Shown in pieces: positions 20,901 through 30,700 of a DNA stretch of 64,000 nt. Position numbers and translations under genes: made by a program. Below the pieces are notes generated by a model that made no database searches, had not been told where the DNA came from, and saw nothing but the letters and a program-made list of their open reading frames with translations. The stretch is from contig OX419343.1 of the NCBI GenBank assembly GCA_948470475.1, positions 26,902,878-26,966,877 of the forward strand, written 5' to 3'. The DNA is from Galaxea fascicularis. Its lineage: Eukaryota > Cnidaria > Anthozoa > Scleractinia > Euphylliidae. How positions within the stretch are numbered: position 1 is the first letter of the stretch; each line of letters begins with the position of its first letter.

Positions 20901-23231
20901 GAATGTGCAGACCACACAACACACAACTGTCACGACAATGCGAACTGCGAAAACAAAGAAGGATCTTTTGCTTGTGCATGCAAGGACGGGTACCAAGGCG
21001 ACGGAAAAACAAAGTGTGGTAAGAAAATACGTTTTGATCAAAATTCACTTTCTCGATTGCACAGTTGCAAGCAGAAAAGTGAGGAGAGACCAAAAATTGA
21101 TCAGTAGTTTTAAAGTTAACTCATTAAAGTGTGCCCATGGTCAAAATTTGTGTCTGATGGTATCTTTTCACATTTTCGCGTAGAATATGACTCTTATTCA
21201 CCTAGCAAAATTTCAATCCTTTAATCCTATTAAGCGGCCACACAGCTCGGGGAAATGGATCGTAGCCGCTTAACAGAGTTAAAAAGTAATAGAAGAATCG
21301 TCATCGGGACTTAGACTACTGGCCGCCCAATGGTGAGGGGGTAGCCGTTTAATAGAGGTTCGACTGTACTTTTTTCCGACCGTTTTGTTCGAGATTTCAC
21401 GGCCGCCATTACTCGGCCTTGTCCCAGATATAACCGGCAGGAAGCTTGGCTGCAAATAACAGGTAGTGACGTCAGAGGCTCTGAGACTTGACTGCTTTCA
21501 CTGGAATAATCGGATAATCACTGGAATAAACTGAATTCAAGTCGGTTGCGGGCTCATTAGAAACGAGTTCTCAGTAATGGCAGCCATATTTTAGGCGAGT
21601 TTGGCGCCGAAAATTATTAGTTAAAAATTTTGTTGTCAATGTTCTTCGTCAATTATACAAAGCAACCAACCCAACGCCATATTCTGTAACAGAATAAGGG
21701 GAAAAAGATGCGAATGTTCGTCCCAGGGGCACTTTAATCAAGGAATAATGCTTTTCTTTAAACGAGTTGACTGATTAGCAAAGACGAAAACGTAAAGTTA
21801 TCTGTGAAGCATTTATACCCATTAAATGTTCTATTGCTTTACAGACGCTGCCCCAAGTCCAGTAGATTCAGGTAATGTTTTTTCATTGAATTGACTTAGA
21901 ATAGATTGTTAGAGTAATATTTTTCTCCAAGATTATATCAGTTCCCTTTTCAATCATTTAATAAGTTTAGACAAAATTAAACAATTTTGCTGTTTGCGTT
22001 TCGCTTCCTTAGAGTGATTGTATTGCTATGCGCTGTGATTGGTCGGATAAACCTCGCACTAAGAAGTTTGCCCAGCCAGCACTACCAAAATAGTGCTTTC
22101 TGTTTACAAACTGACTGTTCTGGTTGGGAGGTCTGACAAATGGCAGGCGCACCTACATAGTTTACTCTCCGCAATTAATTTGCAAAAATGACTGATACGC
22201 CGAGCTGATACGACTGTTTTTACTTCCTCTGCAGGTGACAGCAAGAAGACAGTAGCCATAGTGGTGTGTTCAGTATTGTTTGGTGTCATCGTTCTGGGAT
22301 TTATTGTGGTAGCATTCTGCAAGTCCAGAAATAAGTAAGTAACGTTTATTTAAACACTGCTTCACTGTAACCAAATGAACCCAGGTTCCCAGTTGCCGCA
22401 ACGTAACGAGACTCCAAAATTAAACTTGGCAGTGAAAAGCGAAGCACCTAACATAATTATCATTATGGGAAGGGCTTATGTGAATGAACATATAAATAGA
22501 GAGGATTGACATGTATAATTAAGATTCCAAGATGTCAATCCTCTCTATTTATATGTTCATTCATATAAGCCGTTCCTATATAAAGAATGATATAACAAAT
22601 CTTCCCATTTAACGTCCTCTCCTCATTCAACAAGGAACATTCTCGAGGAACCTCTCAAATATCGCACCTCTGGAAAAATATTCTCATATAACGAACTTTA
22701 TGTCCGATATATTGAGCCTCTTCATATCGCTGCAGTGTTAAGTAGCCCTAACGCATTGCCCGAAATGACAAACTTGAATTCCTTACACAACAGCTCCATA
22801 AGGATCTTTTGATATCAGTTGTGATTCTCTTGAGCTAACGAACTTCACCATGTAGCATAACTAGCCTTAAAAAGTTCAAGTGAGATAAAAAATAAACAAA
22901 TATCTGAAAACATAGCAAAACGAAAAAACTGTGTGCTTAGTAATCATCATACTCTTACAATTGTAGGCGTTACGAGGGAGACTTTGAGGAAAAGAATCAA
23001 CGGTCACTTCGTATGATGTCGCGGTCTGCCAGTTCTGAAGTGCAATTTCAAACGGATGACAAGGAGAAGACGGGCTCGTATGACGTCAATCCCGAAGAGG
23101 AACCCGACAGAAGGAGCAGTCAGAGGTCCCAGGTGTCAACTCAAATGAGTGGGGATTACGACTACCCAGACCCCTTTCCCTCGGGCAAACGCACAGCCTA
23201 CTACGACAACCCGGCGGTAGCAGAGGTATGA
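4192..23231 (+). CDS. Mucin-like membrane protein (EGF-NIDO-AMOP-VWD-EGF-SEA-TM), 28 exons
   Basis: Exons by inspection: 4192-5926, 6311-6430, 6937-7065, 7153-7284, 7680-7838, 8472-8594, 9123-9241, 9753-9926, 10396-10533, 10823-11367, 12037-12269, 12859-13437, 13870-14109, 14307-14816, 15321-15446, 15632-15766, 16284-16406, 17036-17155, 17277-17405, 17899-18021, 18501-18626, 19055-19174, 19822-20017, 20141-20283, 20893-21018, 21845-21871, 22235-22334, 22967-23231. All junctions are GT/AG, and phases add up to one frame of 2264 codons plus stop. Order: signal peptide (1-26), repeat-like N-terminal region, five EGF modules, NIDO, AMOP, VWD, cadherin-like/He_PIG domain, two EGF, eight EGF-type modules, SEA, one EGF, one transmembrane helix (about 2150-2170) and a cytoplasmic tail of about 90 residues. 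This is the MUC4-like architecture found in coral mucin-like/skeletal organic matrix proteins (family knowledge). It should act at the cell surface or in secreted mucus or matrix. The exact function is not known. Confidence 0.9.
6311..8594 (+). CDS. Mucin-like gene exons 2-6: five EGF-like modules
   Basis: Five consecutive exons (6311-6430, 6937-7065, 7153-7284, 7680-7838, 8472-8594) each encode one EGF-like module of 40-53 residues. Every intron is phase 1. Modules begin DKDEC, DINEC, DVNEC, DINEC and DVDEC, and most carry the calcium-binding and Asn/Asp-hydroxylation type spacing (C-x-N-x-x-G-S/T-Y/F-x-C-x-C), for example [12 protein letters not shown] in module 2. Calcium-binding EGF tandems form rigid rods and mediate extracellular protein contacts. 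Module 4 is longer, with an insertion before its last cysteine. The intron between modules 4 and 5 holds a minisatellite. Confidence 0.9.
7876..8395 (+). repeat. CACCAT-type minisatellite with a 78-bp higher-order unit, intronic
   Basis: The intron between two EGF exons is almost wholly built of CAC, CAT, CCC and AGC triplets. The landmark 'attaccaacacc' recurs at 7955, 8033, 8111, 8189 and 8264, so the higher-order period is 78 bp, with one copy three bases short. The triplet structure leaves long open frames on the complementary strand (Met/Val-rich or Gly/Asp-rich), which I treat as artefacts. Confidence 0.95.
8853..8985. repeat. Short 12-bp tandem repeat and hairpin in an intron
   Basis: Three near-identical copies of 'ccttttcatgtc' lie at about 8848-8883, and a reverse-complement match ('gacatgaaaag') follows near 8900. 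Just downstream 'ctcgtccctagggcaat' (about 8933-8949) pairs with 'attgccctggggacgag' (about 8967-8983). This is probably a small non-autonomous repeat. Confidence 0.6.
9123..10890 (+). CDS. Mucin-like gene exons 7-10 start: NIDO domain
   Basis: The NIDO domain (nidogen-like, also in MUC4 and alpha-tectorin) is spread over exons 9123-9241, 9753-9926, 10396-10533 and the start of 10823-11367, about residues 799-970. Recognisable segments are [79 protein letters not shown] and [12 protein letters not shown]. The exon 9-10 junction falls in the segment typically written NTFQ-x-VLxTDG. The acceptor at 9122 (cccaag) is less common than cag but is the only one that keeps frame. The role of NIDO is thought to be extracellular protein interaction. 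Confidence 0.88.
10823..12269 (+). CDS. Mucin-like gene exons 10-11: AMOP domain and polybasic linker
   Basis: Exons 10823-11367 and 12037-12269 carry the AMOP (adhesion-associated) domain, about residues 1010-1170. Landmarks are [45 protein letters not shown] and, in exon 11, [24 protein letters not shown] precedes VWD in MUC4 and SUSD2-type proteins, as here. Two runs of arginine are unusual: RRGRRR near the exon 10 end and [14 protein letters not shown] just before the VWD exon. The donor at 11368 (gtcggt) is weak but keeps frame; the donor at 12270 (gtgatt) joins R to A-WFFGDPH. Confidence 0.88.
12859..14109 (+). CDS. Mucin-like gene exons 12-13: von Willebrand factor type D domain
   Basis: Exons 12859-13437 and 13870-14109 encode a VWD domain, residues 1203-1475. 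It opens with [20 protein letters not shown] and continues [31 protein letters not shown] and [17 protein letters not shown]. The GDPH tetrapeptide at 12870-12881 is the site of autocatalytic Asp-Pro cleavage in several mucins (family knowledge). The exon 12-13 junction recreates the conserved tryptophan after the domain ([13 protein letters not shown]). Exon 13 adds a region rich in sequons that ends at LVNEFG. Confidence 0.92.
13676..13770 (+). repeat. tRNA-derived SINE fragment in an intron
   Basis: Between VWD exons 12 and 13 lies a tRNA-like stretch with an A box (tggcgcactgg) and a perfect B box (gggttcgattcc), spanning about 13681-13750. Acceptor-stem pairing is poor and it continues into a non-tRNA body ('cataagtgtgctgagtttgt'). 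This is the structure of a tRNA-derived SINE head, not of a functional tRNA. Confidence 0.7.
14307..14816 (+). CDS. Mucin-like gene exon 14: cadherin-like (He_PIG) domain and two EGF modules
   Basis: Residues about 1476-1645. The first 75 residues ([46 protein letters not shown]) match the putative-Ig/dystroglycan-type cadherin-like fold, with the usual DPDND calcium-type motif. Two EGF modules without the calcium-binding DxDEC start follow: [22 protein letters not shown], and [24 protein letters not shown]. This is the only exon in the gene that holds several domains. It is bounded by phase-1 introns like the single-EGF exons. Confidence 0.88.
15321..19174 (+). CDS. Mucin-like gene exons 15-22: eight EGF-like modules
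   Basis: Eight exons (15321-15446, 15632-15766, 16284-16406, 17036-17155, 17277-17405, 17899-18021, 18501-18626, 19055-19174) each encode one EGF module, residues about 1646-1979, with all introns phase 1. Seven start with an acidic calcium-binding consensus: NDEC, DINEC, DKDEC, DIDEC, DINEC, DVDEC, DIDEC. The fifth (17277-17405) starts [18 protein letters not shown], lacks the calcium motif and resembles the EGF variant of LDL-receptor or fibulin type. The sequences are clearly related to each other, consistent with exon duplication. Confidence 0.92.
19822..20283 (+). CDS. Mucin-like gene exons 23-24: SEA-like domain
   Basis: Exons 19822-20017 and 20141-20283 (residues about 1980-2092) fit a SEA domain. 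Exon 23 gives [33 protein letters not shown] and IRCKVRKFR; exon 24 gives [15 protein letters not shown]. The strand [12 protein letters not shown] aligns with the cleavage strand of SEA domains, normally G-S-V-V-V. Here the Gly is replaced by Ser, and the phase-2 intron lies two codons earlier. SEA domains sit between the extracellular modules and the membrane in MUC1-type mucins, which fits this position. Confidence 0.8.
20893..21018 (+). CDS. Mucin-like gene exon 25: membrane-proximal EGF module
   Basis: This single exon encodes [33 protein letters not shown] and a terminal KTKCG, a calcium-binding EGF module directly after SEA. Phase-1 introns lie on both sides. SEA followed by EGF and a transmembrane helix is a common order in membrane mucins. 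Confidence 0.9.
21845..21871 (+). CDS. Mucin-like gene exon 26: 27-base micro-exon
   Basis: A 27-base exon bounded by 'ctttacag' and 'gtaatg' encodes DAAPSPVDS in frame between the last EGF and the transmembrane exon. It is phase 1 to phase 1, so it can be skipped without a frameshift and is a plausible cassette exon in the juxtamembrane stalk. It is short, so transcript evidence is needed. Confidence 0.6.
22235..23231 (+). CDS. Mucin-like gene exons 27-28: transmembrane helix and cytoplasmic tail
   Basis: Exon 22235-22334 encodes [20 protein letters not shown] and [13 protein letters not shown], a clear single-pass helix with basic residues on the cytosolic side. Exon 22967-23231 encodes a hydrophilic tail with many serines, acidic clusters and tyrosines ([30 protein letters not shown]) before TGA at 23229-23231. 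The last three codons overlap a usable splice donor (gag|gtatga), discussed with the alternative exon at 23866. The intron between these exons holds an inverted-repeat element (22467-22576). Confidence 0.88.
22467..22576. repeat. MITE-like inverted repeat in an intron
   Basis: Arms 22467-22512 and 22532-22576 are nearly perfect complements ('aatagagaggattgacat' against 'atgtcaatcctctctatt') around a 19-base loop. Complementarity continues weakly outward. The compact hairpin is typical of a foldback or MITE insertion. Confidence 0.8.
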
Positions 23232-26200
23232 GTTTGAATTTGAGGCTTACTCCCAATATTTGTCAACCAGTAGTGTCGATTTCATCAGGATAATCAGGTT
23301 AAGTATACCTCTGGGATTCCTATGGAAACTCACATAAACCATCAAGAATAGAAACTTCAAATCAACAAGAAAACAGTTTTCGTTCGTAAAATCGTTGCAA
23401 AATCCGTCGTATACTTCAACAGGGTTTTTTTGCTTTCGTATGAATATGGCAAATTTGTAATCACCCTTTTGTAGTTTGTACTAAGTGATAACATCCTATC
23501 AAGAGCGCTATAGAATGACTCTGGTACCCAACGTACCTGTCGTCATTCACGTCAGGAGCTATGGAGTTGCTGTTGTAAATTGTCACAGTGATGTATTTCC
23601 TTCTAGACTTAAAGAAGTCTCTTTATGGATAGTGGAACGCACGCATGCAAATATCCAAAACAACAGCCGAGGGGGGCTGGGGGAGAGATGCCTTACCCTG
23701 GTTAACTCTTTTCATTTTTCCCCTCGTTCCAGTTTCTCCGCTAGCCCTCTCGGCTTCACCCGTTACTTATAACAGAAAATTGATTAAGTCCTCTTTTTTA
23801 AGTGAGGAAGTAGTCTCTGAAAAGCATTTTTTTTTATTAATTGTTTTTGTCTGATTGGTCTGCAGGACTCCGCCCTGTGAAGCGATTTTCCGGCACTGAA
23901 GAAAGACAACACATAGTATATACCCTTGCGGCTGAGCTGACATTAAGATTTCAGGGCAGACTGAATCTCGTACCCAGATCTCCGGTTTATGTACTGACCG
24001 CTGGAGATCATCACTCAAGATTCATGTCCTGACGTCATTAGTTGCACTGTATTCCACGTGGTTCATTACGTTGTTAATGTGATTTCATTTATGACCGTCG
24101 TATTTTGTATTCGTATTTGAGAAGGGGACAGAACTATCCCTGACCTCTGCTCCTCGGCTTCGTGCCCAGGCCACAATTATATTGTTCATTGCTTCCAAGA
24201 TGGCGGGTACACGATTTAAGGTTTACTCACAGCACTGCGATTTCTGAGCAAAGAAGTAAGGCAATGTCAACAGTCTGTGTAAAAAATGCTTGATATTCTG
24301 AACGTCAGCTTAGCGTTGGTTCATACGCTTGTTCGAGGATACATAGTCTCATTAATTGCTCTTTTTTATTACGTAACAGCGGTATAACTTGTTCAAGGCA
24401 CAAATAAACAGAAAATACTCACTGACTGCCAGTATTGTTTACCTTGGGGACCTTGGGATTGTTGCGTTGTAACGACAGTTAAAATTACGCCATGCACAGA
24501 ATTAACGCAAATAAACACATGCACCTTTTTTTAGGAAAGCCTTACCTTGGGAGAGATTTCCGCACAGCCCCATAAATTAATTATACATGCATCACTGTCA
24601 TACTAACCCTGTTCCAAAAACGAATTGAGTTGAGTCACAAATGTTTGGGGGGTGGGGGGGGGGGGGCGGGGTGCGGAAGTCTTACCTTACCTTGTTTTGT
24701 TTTTCTTTTTAGCATAGACATTGCAACAACAAATATAAGGGTTCTCGTAAAATATAAACGAGATGGTCGCCGCGAGTTTGAAGGCGGCCTTTATCCCTAT
24801 CGTTTCACTTAGATATTATGATTGGTACTGAATGGCTACGGTCGTGCAGACGGGATGTAACCTTGAAGTCTGGGAAAATGCTACATTGGAAACATTCGTT
24901 TATTAACAAGAAGCACTTTGCTGTGGTGATGTTATGCTATGCACTGAATCTTCCTGTTGGAGCAGTTGAACAATTCTTTGAAGCAGTGCTGGTTGCTCCT
25001 TGACTTATGTTAAACTTGACGATTCAGTGGTACATCAAGGTAATTTACTGTTGATGGTTACTTGCACTTCCTCGTTGTTTACCGACTCCATTTTGAGGAT
25101 CGAGGGCTACATGTTGGTTATATTCTATATATGCGAAGAACCATATGCACACAAAAGAGAAAGACAATTTTTTTATCGAAATCTGATTTAACCATTTAGA
25201 ATCGAAATAAGAATGGGATCAAAGACATGCAGTGATTCTCAAGAACAGAATGAACGTTCCTATATGTTTGCTTCTAAGCCAAAAAGACGTGAGAAATCCC
25301 TGAGAAAAAAGATCTACTTGTAAATTATCACGAAGCGAAATTCCTTTTACAGTGCACCAATTTTCGTGTTTAAAATTAAGTAGCCAACTTACTATAATAT
25401 GAGACGTGCAGCAGTTCCTTGGATTATCTTTTGCTTGTCCTTTCGCCCTTCCTCTTTTCTCGAAGCAAGAGCGTCATTTTGCAGTCTGTTTAAAGGATAC
25501 TAAACGTGATTTACGTTTTTATTCGTGATTGCCCATACCAAGACCATTTTTACGTGCGCGTGAAGTGGTTTTTTAAAAACAGCTACCTTTGGAGCGTAAA
25601 CAGCCTAAACAGGTTACTCGACGTGGACCATTAATCCGTGAATGTACTTTTCAATTTGACGCAAAATGTAAATTACTCGATTTTTACGTGAAGAACGAAT
25701 TTGTGTCCTGGTGGAAAGAATGGTGTTAAAATCGTGAGAAGTGTTACCAGTCGTTTCGCCACACCGCAGTGAGTTTCTTGGTCAATTTGCTACACTTTAA
25801 ACTAAACATGTTTAAATTGAAGTTACATGTAATATCAACACTTATTGTGATACAGAAACACTAAGCTAACGTTTCCAGTCAAATTCACTTTTAGAACGAG
25901 AAAAAAAATCAACACTCTCACATTTACCTGTGGCGAAACTTACTTTGTAACGAAACACCGAATACCGAAGAATGTTTAGGATAACATGACCAGCTAAAGA
26001 GAGAGAATACCTTCTGTAATCAAAAAGTTTTTAAGTTTAGTACAGTAAGAATACCGTGACCTCCTTCAAAGCAAAACTTCATAATCACCTTGCGAAGAAA
26101 CGAAGAATAAGCCGGCACACAACGAACTTCAAGACTTGCCACACAACGGACTTCCCATGTGACGACACGAGCACGTGCGTCATACGTTCGTGATTAATGG

Positions 26201-27792
26201 CCCAATGGTTTTCAGCGTAGAAATCTCCAAAATTACAGCGTCAAATCGTTATTTCAACGACCAGCTGATAAACACTTAGTTGAAAGAACAAGTTGGTACT
26301 TGTAAAATATGGAAGGTGACATAAAAGCATGAATAATAAGGAAATGAGAAATATCCACCCCGTGCAAAAATCACAACAAACTGGGTGTCTTGATTAAAAC
26401 TGAGGACTTTCTTTTTTAACTTGTTCGTCTCGTATTTTGGGTGGGGCGAGAGTAGTAAGCGAGGTAGGGGTATAGGGTTGGGAAAAATACTTCTATGATC
26501 ATTGATAACAATGAAAACACTGACAGAGGTTCATAAAAAGCCCTGCTTTATAACAAAATTGTTTGGAAATCAACAGGATCAATATTTCATTGTCTCACTA
26601 ACGAACACACACAGTCTTTATTTCAAGACTTCTAGTGATCAACAATAATCTCAACTATTGACAAACCCAAACAATATTCTAACAGGTTGAAAGCAATTTT
26701 GCGTCGCTTAGAACTCCACATTGTTTTTTGTTTGCAAATGGAAATAAATTAAACAGATTGCGTGTGATAAATATATTGTATTATTTCTAGTTACCAAAAT
26801 CCTACACTGGAAAAGTATAACTGGGGGTAATCAGAATATCAAAATAATGAAATATCTATAAATATAAGTCTTCTAATACTTCAATTGTGCGTTGTTAAAC
26901 CATGTCACTCCACGAGCACCCAAAATCAAACGAATTCACGAATTCGCGTGGAATGATGAACACAACAAATACCACCGAAAGAAAACACTACCAAATAGCT
27001 TGCACTTGAGCGGATACATCAGAAGATCAAAATGAGAACCAACTCACTAAACACTACTTTAACAAAGCAGTTCTCAGAGTCTCCCGAGTGGTCACTCCTC
27101 TCGCGCTCGTGTCCCACGCTCTTTGTCGCGCGCGGCGAAATTAACTGCTGTAATGGGGCATAACTGATGTACACAGACAAGGCATTATATTAATAGTCAA
27201 TCTCGAGGATTTTATGCACAGATTAAAACTTCCGTTCAGGTTATTTACACGGCTTAAACTATTTTGGGAGTAGGAGCGAAAAGATAACTATCGCACATTA
27301 TATGTTCAAGAAGTTTTGATATGGTGTAATCATATTCCTTTTCACAGAATCCTCGATTTCATGTTATTTGAAACCAATGTTCTTCCAGTGACCTGAATAT
27401 TCTATGTGATTCGTTGGAGAGTCTTCCCCACCTGATTGAGAACACTGATAACGTCTGGCTGGAATGAAAACAACTTCGTAATATTTAAGGTTTTCAAGAT
27501 TACTTTGACGCGATTCTCCACAGGGAAATAGTTCTTTAAACCAAACTCGCCTTCCATTTCGACGAAGACCAACGCAACTCAGCGGTAAGACCGCACCTTT
27601 CCCTACACTATTGTGTGACTCAGTGATGTCCTTAAGCCTCGGCCAAGACTCAGATATGGACCAGGACCAAACGACAATGTGTAGACTCGACATGCTTCTT
27701 AATCATTCTCATCTTTTTCCATCAAACATCAGGTTCCTCCTTGGTTTTTCCTTATGATTTCCATCATTGGATACACTTTTTGAACCATGTTT
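23232..27792. other. Spacer between convergent genes
   Basis: This holds the probable mucin-like 3' UTR (to about 24425; AATAAA at 24403) and the LMBR1-like 3' UTR on the other strand. A G-rich run at 24641-24673 could form a G-quadruplex. No other conserved ORF is seen. The 109-codon minus-strand ORF at 27364-27693 lies in the likely LMBR1-like 3' UTR and has no recognisable domain. Confidence 0.55.
23866..23880 (+). CDS. Candidate alternative last coding exon of the mucin-like gene
   Basis: A strong acceptor (long T-rich tract, then 'gattggtctgcag') ends at 23865 and is followed by GAC TCC GCC CTG TGA. If exon 28 is cut at 23225 (gag|gtatga), the reading frame continues and the protein would end VAE-DSAL instead of VAEV. 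Ser-Ala-Leu at the end fits the class I PDZ ligand rule (S/T-x-hydrophobic). A polyadenylation-type AATAAA at 24403-24408 would suit a 3' UTR from here. Which end is used cannot be settled from sequence. Confidence 0.5.
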   Translation, partial: DSAL

Positions 27793-30700
27793 TCATAAGG
27801 AAGCCTTGACCTTTGGTTTGAACCGCCTAAAAACCAGCATGGCGGGAGCATGGACCTGTTCGTATAAAGCCTTTCTGACCGAAGCAGTAAACTTGTTCAC
27901 CAAACAGAAGGCAGTCAATACTTCGAACAGCAAGTTATAAAGAATAACCACGCGAAAATTCCCGAGCCAATCCAGCCGGCCAAATTCACCCATCAGATCA
28001 AACTTGGTAATCCCTAAAATGGAAGAGTTCTATATTAGGCACGGAGAAATAAACACCTTCCCTTTCAACTCCTTCTTACGGCCAAATTTTCCGGAACGGT
28101 ATAGAAAATGGCAAAGCGCATGGTGATTTTGAGCCCACGCTACTGGAAATGTGGACATTTTGACTCTTGTCGGCTGAGCTATGATGGTCAACTGGAAACA
28201 GGATGAGGATTTTGAGCATTTAGATGCCATGGAGATTTTGCGAAATATATTCTAAACTCGGTTTTAAGTTCGTTCCGTCTGACATAACAAGAGACAGCAA
28301 TCACTCCCTTTCCAACTCATTATTGAATTATGATCGATTTGAACTCCATTCTAAGCAACCTGCCAGAGTACAGGCTAGCAAGAAGCTTCTTGTTGATTTC
28401 TTAATCAAATAGCAAGACAGATGGAGGAAGACTAGCCTTAGGTAAGCATTAAATAAAAAACAACAGTGAAAGACATTTAGTTTGTATGAAGCTCTAAAGT
28501 CAGCCAGGGATGGCATTACACGCTAAAACTGATCAATTCCTTTTCGCTTGCCAACTCCCCCCCCCCCCCCCAAAAAAAAAAAAAAAAAAACCTCTCTCTC
28601 ACAAACCATACTTTTGGCCTTATATTTGAATTAGCAGTTAAATTGTGAGAAGAGCTACGTTGTCGGTCACTAGAAGAAGTTAAAGCGTTAAAACAGACAG
28701 TACTGGGGTAACTACAACCTGATTTCAACTTACAACAGGCTGGTTGTGTTGAAGCGGAATTTTAACTACAGTCATAACTTACCGAGCGTTCTCGAAAGAA
28801 CGGGCAAGGCAGAGCTGAGAATCAACAGAACGATACAATTGGCTATCACCTACACCAACGGAAACAACCAAACGAATTAATGCTGATTTTAGGACAAAAA
28901 CTTCATGAAAAATACGACAAAAGTTTAGAAAAACGGTTACAGGAATACCAGTGAAAGCAGATACGTCAAGGGTCACTCCTTTTGCTGGTTCATGGATAGT
29001 CGAGCAACGGAGCATTGACCACTGAACGCGCCCGGATACGTTAAGTGTGAGTCGTGTTCCAGGGAGTGCTTTTCATGCACGTTAGCGTATTTTTGCCACC
29101 CAATAAAGTGTAACCAATAAACTAGGAATGGCTTTTCAGATGACGCGACCACCTTACGCTACCACACACAGAACACCCCACGTGGGAAAGGAGGTTATAT
29201 CATATACATACACAGCTATGACAGAGAATCGATCCTCAAGTCTGATTAGTTAAGCGAAATGTCACCAAGGCAACTTACCTTTGTGGTAGTAGTTTCACGC
29301 ACCAAAGGACGCAAGCGCGCAAGCCATGGAACACTGTACAGGCCTACCAAGGACGCGATCATCAGGTAACTTCACGAGGTTAAGAGAAGTAACGAAATCT
29401 TAACGTTTATCACTCAGTTTACCAAGAGATTTTTTGTCCCTTTCACATAATTTCGTTCAAGGGTTAAATCCCGAAAACCCGCCACTTTACGCATTTTTGG
29501 GTACTTCATAATTAAATGGGTAGAAGGGCAGAGCATACAACCAGATCTCTATTCGACGACAAAATTTAAAACAACGATTGAAACGTTACGTGGAAGATAC
29601 GTCGATGAGAAGTAACCTGTCGAGATATTTTGATCTAGACTGTTCACGGTCAACCAGTTCATGTAACTAGATCAGAAAAAATAGTTATCCTGTACAATTG
29701 GCCATGAATGACGATGCGTTAAGGATACAATATTAAGATGATTTCCAAGAGAGCGCCAAATGTTCCCATCATTGAAGAAGATACTTTACCCAGAACAAGA
29801 ACCTGTTTAACACATGATAAAACAGAAAACATGAACAGAGACACCATGTACGAAGCTAAATAAAAAGAGAAGTGCATACCGTGGACTTTTTAGGAAGGGC
29901 TCCATGAACAAACAGCAAGCTAAGGACATTCAGCGCCACCATGGCCATACAGCTGGTCTAGAGAAAGAACGAAAATAAGTCATCGCCAAAATCACCATCA
30001 TCATCATTTAGACCCTTGACATTATTATCACTTAAACAGTCGAGGGGCACCCAGAGAAGGGACAGGCTCTAAGTCTTTTTTAAGGGCTTTTAAAGTCACG
30101 CCTATCAGATTCCACAATGGATTTTCTAAAATTATGACATGAAAAATTGCAAGTCAGCCAAGTTCTCCCACCATACTTTTTGGACATAGCCACCGAAATC
30201 AACGAAATTTGTTTGGTTTTAACCACCATGCTTTTTGGACATAACCACCGAAATCAACAAAATCTGTTTGGTTTTAACCACCATACTTTTTTGACGAACC
30301 ACCGAAATCAACCAAACCCGTTTGGTTATAACAACTATACTTGTTTAATTAACCACCGGAATCAAGGAAAACGGTTTGGTAATAACCACCATACTTTTTT
30401 GAGTAACCACCGAAATTAACGAAAACTGTTTGGTTATAACTATCGTACATTTTTGTCCAACCACCGAGATTAGCGAAAACTGTTTGTTTTAACCATTACA
30501 CTATTTTAACTAACCACCGAAATCCCTGAAATCTGTTTGATTTTAGCTACCATACAATGTAGTTTTGTCAGTAATCACCGAAATTACCGAAGGTGGTTTT
30601 TTAATTTTTCCTATTAATTACGAGATGCGGGATACATTTCTGTAGGATGAAATGCTGGTATGTTCCTAATTTTACATGTTTGCACGAGAGAAGCGAGTAT

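Noticed and set aside
27364..27693. 109-codon minus-strand ORF
   Set aside because: It lies just downstream of the LMBR1-like stop, probably in its 3' UTR, with no domain and no splice sites linking it.
30147..30419. 90-codon ORF with 18-residue repeats
   Set aside because: It is the 54-bp intronic tandem repeat read in frame; copies diverge at the nucleotide level with no codon-position bias I can see.
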